A DNA stretch of 64,000 nt from positions 243,199,721-243,263,720 of the forward strand of contig CM019067.1 in the NCBI GenBank assembly GCA_009667805.1. The letters run 5' to 3'. Below are positions 44,969 through 57,117 of the stretch, one piece after another. This DNA comes from Leptobrachium leishanense. Taxonomy: Eukaryota; Chordata; Amphibia; Anura; Megophryidae. A program made the position numbers and the translations under genes. Within the stretch, counting starts at the first letter, position 1. Every line of letters starts with the position of its first letter. The notes beneath the pieces were generated by a model. The model was not told the DNA's origin, searched no databases, and saw only the letters and a list, made by a program, of their open reading frames with translations.

Positions 44969-45149
44969 CAGGGCTATTCAGAGAGAGGTGAAAACCTTGA
45001 GAATTGGCAGGAGAATGAACAATCTAGACCAAATTGCTGATTTGGTAAGTGAGATAAATGGAAGAATTTTTCAGGTTTGACTATTTTGACCTAGAATTTT
45101 CAATTCTCCAGTCATTCTCAAGGTTTTCACCTCTTTCTAAATAGCCCTG
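44969..45149. mobile_element. CAGGGCTATTCAG MITE
   Basis: Ends CAGGGCTATTCAGAGAGAGG and CCTCTTTCTAAATAGCCCTG, flanked by ATA on both sides (44966-44968 and 45150-45152). Length 181 bp, non-coding. Confidence 0.75.
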
Positions 45150-45152
45150 ATA

Positions 45153-48100
45153 GTCTCATTAGTATAATGGGAATAGTATAAATGGTACATTTTCAGTACC
45201 ATTTTTAATACACTTTTCGGCAAGTTTTAAAAACCACTGCAGGTATTCCACCTCTTAAACCAACAAATATCAAAATGACTCCATTCCCACTTCTGCTTAT
45301 TCGAGTACTTGTAATACCCTAAGAGGCTGCACATGAGGTTTTATGGACGTTGCATTCAGCTGCCAGCTTTTGAAGCAGAAAGGTTACAACTAGGCCAAGC
45401 ATGACGCTAAGCCAACCACACAGTCGACTATGGCACTGGCCCAGTAGGGGCTCTTATTCCAGTATCAAAATCGAAGGCATGGGAACTGGTTTCCATGCCT
45501 CCAGGTTGGAGGTTTGCCCAGTCACTCTGCGAGCAGACAGAGCAGTGGCCCCATTCAGCTTGCAAAGTGGAAATGTACAGGGTCCGGGAACCATACTGGG
45601 AACTCTCCCTGCTTTTGCCTACTACCCCAAGCAAATGTAATCTCTGCAGGTGAAGTGGGGTTCGGAGTTACTTTCTCTGTCAATGTCTGTGTGTATCTGT
45701 GTCTGTGCCAGTGTCTCTCCCAGTATTTGTGTGTCTATTTTGTCTTTGGTGCTTAGAATTGTGGAGATAGTGGTTACAGTAGGCTGTTGTTATAAAGAAA
45801 GGTGTTAGTGATAGGCAATTAATGAGTGGACTCAATATTTGGTAAGAGAAACATAGAGGAACACACAAGGAATGGGACAGCAAAATGTGTTCCACTTAGG
45901 ATGGCTGGAATCACTGTACCAGCCCTGGTTACAAGCAAATGTCCAATCTCAAAAGAGACTGATGAGCTCCCAAAGACTTGCTCTTCATGTCTTATTGCAT
46001 TGCAAAATACAGCAGCATCGTGATTGGCTACATCAATTCCTGCTCTGTGCAGACAAGCAAAGCTATGGTAGCTATGAAATCTTTGGATATTTATAAAAGC
46101 ATAAACTACAAATGCCATTTTTAGTATGAATAATATATTGCTTTTTTTATATAACGTGACATGATCTATATGATGCATTAAGAATACCAGATCATCACTA
46201 TCCTAAAAATCTTTTTAACTTAAATATTTGTATCATAAATTGTGCAGGAGAAAAAATGCAAATCTATTTTAGGTATTAATGTAAAATGTAAACTGTAGCT
46301 ACTGTGTGTTTACTGATATGTGTAATTACAAACATCTTATAGTGTAAATAAGTATCCTATCCCCTTTGCGGGCAACATAACATTATCCTGGCGCATCTAA
46401 TTGATGGGTATATTAATTATGCAGCCGTTGATAAAGAGTACTGATTGTTATTGCAAAGCACTATCATTATGTTGATAATGATTGATGCTTTAGGTGCCAT
46501 GAATTGGCACATGATTAAAAAGCCACTATATAATCAGGCCCTCTTGTAATAACAATTTTCCAACCAAGGTATACCTTGAAAAACTCATAGGAATCAAACT
46601 ATAACAAAAGCATGAATAACATTTATACTGCCAGTTTAAATGTCAAACTTATAATTGATGACCCCATTAAACAGGCATGATATTTTTGCTTAGTTCTCCA
46701 AATACTTTGTTGGCAAATACTTCTGGTTGCAATATCAAGAGATACTTATCACTTAAAAGATACTGGTTTACGCAAATTATTATTTTTTCTTAAAGGGATA
46801 GTCTAGATGTCATGGCCACTTAATTCAGTTTAAATGGTCATGGAGAGCAGTGTCCCTCCGTCCTCTTTAACGGGTGTCCCTGCAGCCTATAACAGCCTTT
46901 CAAAGTTTTCCTCTATCAGCACCAGTTAGAGGAACTTTGTTATTGTTGCTCCGTCTTGACTTATGGCAAAAGGAAAACTTGATACTTTTATTGGAAGTCT
47001 TATTAGTAGTTTGCCCAGTCAATGCCGAGTAAGTGCAACTTGTTTCCAACTTGACATTTGATGCCGCTGTTTCATTTTAACTCCAGCAGTTTGCTACTTT
47101 ACTCAAAATATTCTCCTTGTTTCCCAATCAATTACTATTTTTTTCCAACAGAAAAATAGGATCAAAAAGCTTATAAAAGTGACTCATATAAACATAAATT
47201 ATATTATTTTATAAAAAAATTAATTTGCTATATAATTATTGAAAATATGTTTAATGTTTTGAGTCTGCACTTCCTTCTTGCGATATAATTTTCCCCGAGT
47301 AATCAGCTAACAGACTTGAGTTATACCTATATTCTAATGCAGTAATATGATAACAAAATTAGTTTCATCACTGCAAATTGGCAAGAAGCGCTGATGCAAG
47401 GCGATGGAATGCAAACTGGAGAAAAAGTCATGAATACAATAATTTCAAATTTACAGCTATTTATTTAGCAATGCTTAAAATATGTGCTAATGGTGAACAT
47501 ATAGCTCCAAAATAGCTACTTGTTGTTGTTATCGAAGTTACTTTGATACTCTGCTCCATTTTAACCCACTCAGATAAAATGCAGGCCTTTGTGCCCAGTA
47601 TGTGAATTACAAAATAGCAAAGATAGGGATTGGTTAAACACCACAAAAAAAGAGAGAAATAGTTATCAAGGGAGTGTGAGTTCAAGCAAGACCTCTTAAA
47701 CATGTTTTTTAGATGTAAAATATAAAACTAAATTAATGGGATGACTAACGGTTCTGTGACCCCCTGGTACTGCAAGGCCTTGGTGGTGTTTATGGTATTC
47801 AAGACAGCTAATGTTTTTATCCTGTGAACATAATCATCACATATAGTCTGTTTTCAATGTCTATTATATGGCCTACAATCTAGAGGTGGTTTTGGGCCTA
47901 CTGAATGGTTTTGCAAATGAAGCATAGCACTATTGTAGTCAATTGTAGTGTCAATAAAGATTTGAAGAAAAAAAAGAAACAGGATATCAGTTTGTGTTGT
48001 GCAGTTACAAGTAGTTTAGCTGTTTCCTTGTGGTGTTCTTGGTTTGCTACGCTCAAAATAGATCAATCACTTAATCCCCTTGTAAACATTTGTTCAAATG

Positions 48101-49110
48101 TGTGCATTCAACCGTTTAAACACAGTTTTTTGTTCAAATACTTTTTGCAGACATTAAGTATAAAAATGACTGTTTTACCTCATGTATACTGTCACCTTCC
48201 AGTAGTATAATAAACACTTGATATAAAAAGAAACTTTTCATTTGCTCATGATCAAATAGCCCAGCAGAGCTTATTAGTCATATCAAACATTGCCAAGAAC
48301 ATGGAGTCTTTATCAAGGGAACGCCCCCACATCATGATGTTCACGATCGGTATCATTATGCCAACAAATATATGCATATGAGAAAACATCCCAAAATATG
48401 CTGTTCTCTGACTAAATTCATTCCTCAGCATATTTACCACCGCAGCACTATAATTAACACGTGTGCAGCTTGTTAAATTAGAAACACAACTGACAGCTTT
48501 TATACAATGACAAGGCTTTAAATTTATGCTTCCCAGCCTTAGCCTATTCAAAGTGCGCTCCTGGTACTTTTTACAAGTGCTTTAAACTCTTCTTCTGGAA
48601 ATATGTTCAGGTCAAATATTATGTACACGGGCTTGCACAGCCCATATCATTAGGGTTTGCACACACGGAACATTTATTACTCACAAACTGCAAATGATCA
48701 CAGTGATTGTTCACAATCTTTATCATGAGCCAGTAAGGAACAGCCAAAAAGTGTGGATAGGGACCTAAACAGTGGACAAGAGGGACCAATTCATTCAGCT
48801 GTCACTGCCTCTTCGTATGATAGAAGTAAATGAATAGATCAGATAGCAGTGTCTTAAAATTGAAAACATTATAGCATTCCCCAATGCTAATGATTTAGAT
48901 TGTCATCACGGCCTGAGTCATTCAGAGATTTAGCCTACAATAACTGGAGCTTCACCTTTCATATAAGAAAAAAAATGACTACACATACTAATATCAGAAA
49001 AACTTTTTTTTATATTCATAAATCAAAGTGTGAATAGACGCTGCTGCTGTGAGTAAAAATGTGGCTATTAATAATAATGCATTGGATAGGTGTGCTGAAT
49101 GGTATATATT
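45153..49110. other. INHBA: Repeat-poor part of the INHBA intron; possible regulatory sequence
   Basis: Almost no recognisable transposon, apart from one T2-like end (TTAAAGGGATAGTCTAGATG, about 46793) without a visible partner. Two stretches look denser in transcription-factor-like words: 46370-46540 (AATTGATGGG, TATTAATTATGCAG, TTGATAATGATTGATG) and 48245-48475 (CATATGAGAAAAC, ATTCATTCCTC, ACACGTGTG E-box). Calling these enhancers is inference; conservation across species would decide. Confidence 0.35.
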
Positions 49111-49114
49111 TTGA

Positions 49115-49303
49115 CTTGCTTCTCCATGGTCGAAATGTTACCACTGGACTCCACAGCCGATATTGCGTGGTAGACAAGTATGTACCATTAGGTATCTTGC
49201 CCAAGGATACTTACTGGAGAGGTGCTCTCACCGGTTTTCGAACCTGGGTCTCCACACTTATAGAGCAATGATGTTACCTCTACTCCATCCAGCTGGTACT
49301 CCA
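49115..49303 (-). mobile_element. tRNA-derived SINE (inverted copy)
   Basis: On the minus strand: CTGGATGGAGTAGAGGTAAC, then a B box-like AGGTTCGAAAACC, and GTATCCTTGGGCAAGATACC, aligning with the SINE at 40004-40210. The box B region is mutated. Confidence 0.65.
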
Positions 49304-50559
49304 TTATCCATTATACTTATTTTACAGCCTCGAGTCCTCATTATGTGCTGTGCTGTCAATCACGCAGTATATGTTTGCTTCTTAATTCCAAATTGGCATA
49401 TAAACATTACCTAATCATTATGTGAAACGCAGAGGGTGGTCATGACCACGAAGTCAAATAAACTTGTAACAATCATAATAGAAATGCAGGAAACAGAGGA
49501 ATTAATACATAAGCTATACATAAAACATTAGCACATCTGTGTTACGATATATAATAGGCACATGGAGAAATTGTATCTGTTAAATATGGAGGTGTTAAAC
49601 ATCTTCGGTCCATTAACATACTAATTTCTAATGTTTCATGTACACTGATTTCCTTTAAAAGCTTGACCTATAAAAGAACATATCACATGGCTATATTAAG
49701 GAAAATAATCATTGTAATTTCACTGCTTGGCCATGAAGTCTAACATAATTACTGACATTATGTCATGAAGACAATTTAATCAATACCAAGCAATACCATC
49801 TAGGCAGTTAGGACATATGGTTTAAGCCAAAAAAAAAAGTTGGCTAAAACTAAGAAAACACTTTCGAGGTGTAGTGTTCCACTGGTCACTTACTAAATCC
49901 ATAAATACGTTTCGTTGTTCATATTTTCTTTAGGAGTGATAACCTTGACCTTTTACTTTGGTGGGAACAAAGTACTGAAGCTTGCATGAATTTAAAGCAA
50001 ACATAAGCAAAAAACAGCACACACCAGCATGAAATGTAAAAGATTTTTGAGAAATACTTTTTAGACCTTCAACCTAGTTGACAAATCCTTGTGGAATCAT
50101 CTTGAATAATGTAAGAAATATTAATGTGCTTTAAGCAATTTTGTAACAAGAAAGGACCAACAAATGTCATCGGTCATTGTAAACTACTGGGATCCTATAT
50201 TAGTAATATTGTATATTATCATTGTAACAATGTTTGCATATATTCTCACCTACCATGCTAGGTCTTTCATTGCTCACTGTGAAGCATCCAGAGCCAATGG
50301 TTTATGATTGCATTTACAAATCTTATTATAATTTTATGGATGAAGCTATCAATAAGCTGTTCATAGCTGTGGTCCTAGGCTGTGATGTTAGTTAGAGGTT
50401 AAATTCAGCATCTGATGAATTCAACTTGTTAAGTGCCAAACCACATATCTAAAATATAAATCCATTAGTTTGTTGTTTACTGTTGTGGATAGTAAAATAT
50501 AAAATAATGAATTAATGCTTGTTTTTTTATTCATTCCTTTTTTATTTTCCACTATATAG
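49304..50559. other. End of the INHBA intron, unassigned
   Basis: AT-rich sequence without recognisable repeats, ending in the acceptor at 50558-50559. Confidence 0.45.
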
Positions 50560-51398
50560 GACCCTCCAAGAAAGTACTTCATTTTGAATTTTCCAAAGAA
50601 GGAAGTCAATTGGTGATTGTCGAAAAAGCTGAGCTGTGGCTGTTTGTGAAAATATCAAAAAACAACCGAACGCGAGGAAAACTGACCATTAGACTCCACC
50701 AGCAGCAGAGAGGTCAGAAAGACCGCGGGTCAGAGGGCAGCAAAAGTGAACAGCTTATAACGGAAAAAGTCATAGATACAAAGAAAGGTGTCTGGCATAC
50801 ATTCCCAATATCCGGTGCTGTTCAGCGTCTTCTTAATCATGGAAAATCATCTATGGCTATCAGAATATCTTGCGATCAGTGCCAAGAAGCAGGTGCTACC
50901 CCTGTCTTGTTTGGGAAAAGAAAGAAAAAGGATGATGAAGAATCTGCAACGACTGGAATCGAAGAAGAAAGGGAGCAGTCCCACAGGCCATTCTTAATGA
51001 TTGTTGCCCGGCAAGCGGAAGAACACCCTCACAGAAGAAAGAAGCGGGGTTTAGAATGCGATGGCAAAGTGAGCAACTGCTGCAAAAAGCAATTCTACGT
51101 AAGCTTCAAGGACATTAGTTGGAGCGACTGGATTATAGCCCCTCCTGGCTACCATGCAAATTACTGCGAAGGGGATTGTCCCAGTCATATCGCAGGGACC
51201 TTTAGCTCTTCCTTCTCGTTTCACTCCACAGTCATAAACCAGTACAGGATGAGGGGCCACAGTCCCTTCACTAGCATCAAATCCTGCTGTGTACCATCTA
51301 AGCTTAGAGCAATGTCTATGTTGTACTACGATGATGGACAGAACATCATTAAAAAAGATATCCCGAACATGATTGTGGAGGAATGTGGTTGCTCATAA
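50560..51398 (+). CDS. INHBA: Inhibin/activin beta-A subunit precursor, coding exon 2
   Basis: Encodes residues 123-401 and the TAA stop. The prodomain continues with [13 protein letters not shown] and an N-glycosylation sequon N158-R-T in the conserved KNNRTR position. A lysine/glutamate-rich stretch (KRKKKDDEE...) follows, shorter than in the 426-residue human protein, which explains the overall length of 401. The furin-type site R281-R-K-K-R285 releases the mature domain, residues 286-401 (116 residues, starting at base 51048). The mature part begins GLECDGKV and ends [10 protein letters not shown]. It has nine cysteines at mature positions 4, 11, 12, 40, 44, 80, 81, 113 and 115: the activin beta cystine knot plus the extra N-terminal pair and the inter-chain cysteine (position 80). 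The [11 protein letters not shown] segment distinguishes beta-A from beta-B. No internal stop or frameshift: an intact gene. Confidence 0.97.
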
Positions 51399-52030
51399 AT
51401 CTTGCAAGCGATTAAACTTTCTAAAGTGAAATTCAAAATACACTAAGTGACTCAAAAGAGGAGCAAAAGACTTGCAGGTCAACGAAAATGTTAATGGGAC
51501 AAAAAGTAGATTTAAAACGAGGAAACGGTTCTAAGACTGCAGCAATAGTTTCTTTACAGATGTTACCCAGTCCCTTTTAATCAAGAGCATGGTCCTTATA
51601 AAGGTTCAAGCACAGTCTGTATATCTATATATATACACAATACCTGTATATTTGACAGCTTGTCATACATGCATTTATGCAAATGTGTATAAATAGATAG
51701 TCAGGTCCTTAAGGTCATGATAAATAGCTGGTTCTAGGTAAGCGGATGCTAATTTAGAAGAATCTTAAAACTGCGCAGGTGATCTCACCTTCTTCCTCTG
51801 CACTAATAAATAAATACAAAAGAGAGAATTAAATAAAACATTAAATTTCACTAAGGTGCTTAAGATCTTAGAACTATGCAACTTATTGGGTTTGAAAACT
51901 GTTTACCTGAGACAGAAACGAGAGACTTTTCAGTGGAAGTAACATGTTTAAAATTTTTATTCTTTCATGAGAGATACTTGAAAGGAACGTGTTGGTTCAA
52001 ATACTAGAACCAAACATTTCTATGTTTTGT

Positions 52031-52120
52031 AGAAAAAATAAATAAAATAAAAACAAGAAAAAAAAAGAACAAAAAAAGAAAAGGAAAAAAGCAAAAAAAG
52101 AAAAAGACAAAAAAAATATT
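52031..52120 (+). repeat. A-rich tract in the INHBA 3' UTR
   Basis: About 90 bases, almost all A with scattered G, T and C (AAATAAAATAAAAACAAG, GAAAAAGACAAAAAAAAT). A genomic tract like this can be mistaken for a poly(A) tail in oligo-dT primed libraries. Confidence 0.8.
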
Positions 52121-55100
52121 TTTATTTGCACTACAACAGTATTTGACGTGTCTAATCATTATTTAACAAGTATTTTCAAGAGAGTTTTTAAATAGCTGCA
52201 CTTAACATGAGCTATCAGAACTGCTATGACACACATCAAAAATAACTATTTTTATGACTATTTTCATTATTTCTTTCTACTTTAAATGAGACACCAAAGA
52301 CATGTGTGTGAAGATTTAACAGTCAGGCTGTGGTTCTTAATCAATGAGTGAATGGAAAGTAGAGATTTAAAGGATCAACTTCGTATAGCGATGTATTGAA
52401 CCAAAAGTGTACATTCAACCAACATTTATTTTTGGTATTCTTGCTGCTTTTACGCAGTCTATTTTTTTTCTTTTCTTTCATGAAAAAGGCACTTCAGCAA
52501 CTTATTTTTATAACATTATTTTATTCATTGTTCTCCCATCCTTTATAATGGTTAGCAATAACACTAACCTCTTTATGAATTTCAACATTTTCATTGGCAA
52601 TTAATTATTCTGCACAAGATGATAATGTTTTCTAAATGCAAGCTCAATACTGCACAGAATGCAATCCCTATTATTTACAATACATGGGTTATAGTAGGAC
52701 TGTCCTATCTGATTTCATATGACATTTCTCTGGGAGGAGCGAATATTTATTATAAATTATCGATATTGATCCTGTGTCATGGCTGACAATGAGTTTATTG
52801 GATTAAAAAGCCATTGATGGGCCAAGAAAATCAAACTGTAGTCACCTCTATACACATTCAGTTTGTCAAAAAGGTGATTCGTCAACCCAATGTCTATTTA
52901 TTTTCTGTTGTTGGTCACCTTCGAGACAACCATTTGATGTTATGGGTTGACCATGAACGGCATTTTGCAATATATATTTCTGCTAGAAACAAGAAAATAA
53001 ATATTATATACTAATGTATCAGACCCATAAACAAATGGCAAAATGTCAAAGAGAATTGTTGGAGAAAGAGTAATTTGTAAGCCAAATTATTTGTATGTCC
53101 ACATATTTTTTTAAAGAATGTATGTAAGAAAGCGTAAAGAAGGAAAGATATGAAAGTCAATGCTGTATAATTATAATACAAACTATTTTCTAATTTATTC
53201 CACAGTACACAGTATTTAGCTTGCATTCTAAAGCAAATGTTGTATATGTTTACTTGCTTTTTTATACAAATACAATTTTCTGACTTGTTTGCAATTTGCA
53301 AAAAAAATAATAATAATTTAACAGAAAAAAATAACAGGAGATAGATATGTTAAACAGGAGAATGTTTTACACTGTTGTACATAACATAAGTCACATTCAA
53401 TCGGGAATTTAACAATAAAAAAGCAGATATATATGCCAAGAAGAACCCAGGGTAAAGAGAAGGCCAAGAACAAATTGGTGTTTATGGAATGCAGTTTATT
53501 TGGGGCCGCAGAGCAACGCTTGGCATTTACTAAAAATTATTTCTAAATATAAAAATAATACATTTAAAAATTCTATTTTTTAATTGCTATTTTTGTTTCT
53601 ACTTCCAAGAACTCTAAAATGACTGCTATGCCACAGTATAAATTAATTTAGCATTTCTAAAAAGCATATATTTCACATAACACTATAATAAGGGACAATC
53701 CAAGCTCCTCTGCTTTCGACAAATTCTCAAATTTATTGAAAAGAGAAGAAAAATCATTGTCATTCTCTTATTTCTAACAGTAAGTTTCCAATGTTAAAAA
53801 ATATTATTTTACAGAGAATAACACACACGTGGATGGTCTGCCAGGAACTAGTCATACCCTCTTATTTCAAAATTGTCGCTTTTCAACATGGCAGTAGAGG
53901 ATATACAAGTTGACTCCTATTACCACTAGATAGTTGAGTCTACTATACATTCCTGTGGTCTTGTCGCTCAACTATATGTTATGAGAAGGTGTTTAACTTG
54001 TCGGCAATACTGGTCGGTCAACATACTTAGTGAAGATGACCCTTGTTACCCAGGCAATATGAAAGATGCAAGTGTAAAAGGAAAAATAAAGTATAAATAG
54101 TAACATACAACATTTTTATATGAGGATTTCAAGCAGATAACGGCAAAGCAAGAAAGTGAAATAACAAGACGGTTACAAAAGCTTCTTTTTAAATTTTTAT
54201 TTATTTTTTTAAAGGGACTAGGTGGCTGGGAATCATACTAGACCTGCTCAATTCATAAAATAGCTTATGTTGGGACTGTTTAGTTATGGGCTATGCTCAT
54301 GGCAAATCCATTGATGGTTAATTTATGTGGAAAGGAGAGGAAATAGAAAATCTGCATGATAAGATGAGAGCAAAATGGGATGTTAATCAAGGCTGACCAC
54401 TGCCGAACAGCATAGGACAATTTACTTTAATGAAATCTGCATGTCTACAAATAGCAATCGAAATTGCTACCACATTTAACTAGTTTTGCAGAGCCATATT
54501 GCACTGAAAACAACCATCCTTTTTAGGTAGCCGCGCAAAAAAAACCTAATTACATGTAAATGTTACCACATTTCTCTGAAGCTCTCAGACTCTTTTTCTT
54601 TTATTTCTTATCCCTAAATGAGCTTTTCATCATGTTTCTTCTTTTCCATTTTCTTTGGAGAAAGAACCATTTTAACGTATACTTTTTATGAAAACACGTC
54701 AGAACTATTTTTAATTTTTTTTGTGCTGTGCCCTTTTCTGAAAAAACTAACGCTTGAAAAGCAATTAAAATTAGATTTTTTTTTAAATAAAGTAATACAC
54801 ATGCTGTCACTTACTTTGGGTAAAAGCTATTTTGTTCAAAGTATATTTTTCCTCTTTGAATCCTCTAGTAAATAGCATTAACTAACAATATTTCAAAGTC
54901 TACAGCATATGATAATATGTAACGCTAGGGAGAGTTGACATCTTTTTCAATATTTTTACAAACTCTTTAAATCCTATTGAGAAGCAAGAGAAGTACAGGC
55001 CTCTATATTAGAGAAGAGAGTTGGTTCTGACCATGTTATAATATTGACAATAAATGTAATGTCAACTGACGGAAAAAAAAATTAAAAAAAAAAAATAATT

Positions 55101-55831
55101 TATTCTTGTAGGTTGCTTTATCATATAATGTATTTATTTTGTAAGATAAAACATATTGGTAATTCCCTAAATTGTTTCATACATCTTTACATTTTTAGTT
55201 CTGATGACCAACTTATTATTATAAATATTTTATTTACATTCCACTTTTTTCTTTTTCCTCTGTTTTGTTAATTGCTTTAACCAATGTCCACTCTGCTTTA
55301 TGTAATTAAAGTTGTTAATTTATATGAGAACATTTTCATCTATGTCAATGGTTTCTTAATATTTATTATGTAAAAGGACTGGTATTTTTGTTTTTATTTA
55401 CGGTTTGTCGAGAGAGATATGTTTGCATTTGTTTATGGTAGAAATTATTTATTTGGACAGCATTCCATTCAATATGATTTATATGTGGACGGTATGCTAG
55501 CTGTACATTTTATTGGAAAATACTCAGCAGCTCCTAGATTTTAGGATTTATGATTTTTTTAAGAAAAAATCTCTACGAAATTTTTTTCTCTTCCTTTAAA
55601 AAAAAAAAATATATATATATATAAATCGTAAGTGAAAAGGGTTCTGAGGGGTATACCATGCACACAGGTGGATGCTCTGATGATACTTAATTCAATGCAG
55701 TTAAGGGAAGGAAAAAAAATAAATAAAAAAGACTCCTGAAACGATGTCAATTTTATACACTTGGGAGATGTTTTGGGTCGGATTAAGTGTTATCTTGATC
55801 TATTGTTATCTTGCCCTTTGAAAACCAACAA

Positions 55832-55860
55832 AATAAAACAACTTAAGTGAACTAAATAAA
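55832..55860 (+). promoter_or_regulatory. INHBA: Candidate INHBA polyadenylation signals
   Basis: AATAAA occurs at 55832-55837 and 55855-55860. About 25-55 bases beyond the second lies a GT/T-rich stretch (TTGTTGTGTGTTTTTGTTAT, about 55891-55911), as expected of a downstream element, so cleavage near 55875-55885 is likely. Confidence 0.55.
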
Positions 55861-55885
55861 GGGAGTTTCACTGAGAAACATGCGT

Positions 55886-56254
55886 TTGTCATTGTTGTGT
55901 GTTTTTGTTATGGTATGGTTGCTTTGGGATGGGATGAAATGGAAGGGAAACGCTAAATATAAAGCTTCTTCACTATTTAGGGAGGGGTTGCGCAGATAAA
56001 AGCAAGTTTATGTTTAGCTGGCTAATTGTATACGTCACTATGTAAACGAAGGCATCACAACTTCTTCTACACACCTGCTAACAGGAAAAATACTTTTCAA
56101 AGAATTTGTGCCTAAAACAGACACACTAGTTGGCCTCAGTAAAGAGTATACACATTAATTTTTTCCTTTTTTTTCACTATAATGTACAGTTTCACGATCC
56201 GCTGCTATTCAGTTGTTTAAGAGGCCAGTTTTAAAAGTAGTAAGAAAAATCACT
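55886..56254. other. Intergenic, unassigned
   Basis: No gene or repeat family recognised. Confidence 0.35.
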
Positions 56255-56257
56255 TAA

Positions 56258-56656
56258 GGCTGGGGTCAGACGAACGCAGTGCGAACGTGCGTTTAGCTGC
56301 ACTTTATTACGGCCGTGGTAGCAGCAAATGACGTCCAATGCAGGCCCATACACGAAGTACTGCCACATGAAAGTTCGGCCGCGCAACGCAAGCGGCAAAC
56401 AAATGCATTTTTGCAAGAACGTCGAACCGCTAGTACTGATGTACAGAGTGCGCTGCGCCCGCAAAGCGGCGTCTGTGCGTGATTCTGAGACGTCAGTCGC
56501 TGCTCAGGTCCGGCCAACATAACGTCTAGACACCCAAAGTTTCCTGGTTCGGAGCCGTAGAAAATCATGGCCGAAATTGCTCATCGTATGACCTTTCGGA
56601 TGCATCTACGCACTTTTTAGGGTAGACGTGAAAAATGCGTTCGTCTGACCCTAGCC
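56258..56656. mobile_element. Non-autonomous PIF/Harbinger-like element, second copy
   Basis: Ends GGCTGGGGTCAGACGAACGC and GCGTTCGTCTGACCCTAGCC are perfect inverses at nearly every base. Flanks are TAA on the left and TAT on the right, so one duplication has mutated. The interior resembles 1597-2043 (CCATACACGAAGTAC against CCACACACGAAGTACG), with many CpG differences. Confidence 0.7.
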
Positions 56657-57109
56657 TATTACAATAACCATAGACATGTTGGTCTTTGCCACTAGATACT
56701 ACTAGTTTAGAACAATGGTGGCTACCCAACCGTACTTCAGAACTACATGTTCATGATGCTTTAATAAAATAATAATAATAAAAAAAAACACAAAACAAAA
56801 TTCGGCCCATAAAATGTTGACTGCCTTCTTCTCTTACCCCTTCAGTTCCAAATGATTTTCCATAAACCCACTGGCTGCACCTGGTTGTGTTGTGGAAAAT
56901 CACTATCATTACCAACAAAATGTCTCTACTGTATATTTTCAGTGAAGATAAGCGTTATTTGACAGCAGATTCATTCTTTCAGGCCCATGAAATGGAAAAT
57001 AAAAATGCCATTTTTATATTGCTCTATATCTAAAGACATGTAACACACTAATGCAATTTGGAAAACTACAACGGTTTCAATCGGAAAATGTGGTTTCATA
57101 GTGAAACCA
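56657..57109. other. Intergenic, unassigned
   Basis: No gene or repeat family recognised. Confidence 0.35.
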
Positions 57110-57117
57110 CTGGGCAT

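Larger units (their letters stand above)
35964..50559 (+). other. INHBA: INHBA intron (14.6 kb)
   Basis: It begins GTGGGT and ends TTTTTATTTTCCACTATATAG, a pyrimidine-rich acceptor. It is a phase-1 intron: codon 123 is split G|GA (Gly). Its first 9 kb carry repeats: the 36544-37366 element, a SINE, two small CAGGGTTATTC/CAGGGCTATTC elements, a hAT MITE and the 42-43 kb microsatellite. From about 45.15 kb to the acceptor there is little recognisable repeat. Confidence 0.9.
51399..55882 (+). other. INHBA: INHBA 3' UTR (inferred)
   Basis: About 4.5 kb of AT-rich, transposon-free sequence follows the stop codon up to two AATAAA signals. A long AU-rich 3' UTR is known for INHBA in other vertebrates, and the many ATTTA and TATTTAT words here fit an unstable, tightly controlled mRNA. 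The extent is inference: no splice signals or competing genes are evident, and the first obvious transposon after the stop is at 56258. Confidence 0.55.

Noticed and set aside
46793..47140. Possible T2/Kolobok element starting with TTAAAGGGATAGTC
   Set aside because: No inverted partner ending in CCCTTTAA was found downstream, so only a single end can be claimed.
50788..51260. Alternative open frames inside INHBA exon 2 on both strands
   Set aside because: They are shadows of the INHBA frame, which matches the family across its entire length.
50560..51398. Assignment as INHBB or another activin beta paralogue
   Set aside because: The mature domain matches beta-A at diagnostic places ([11 protein letters not shown] segment, C-terminal ECGCS, GLECDGK start), and the exon 1 prodomain matches beta-A as well.
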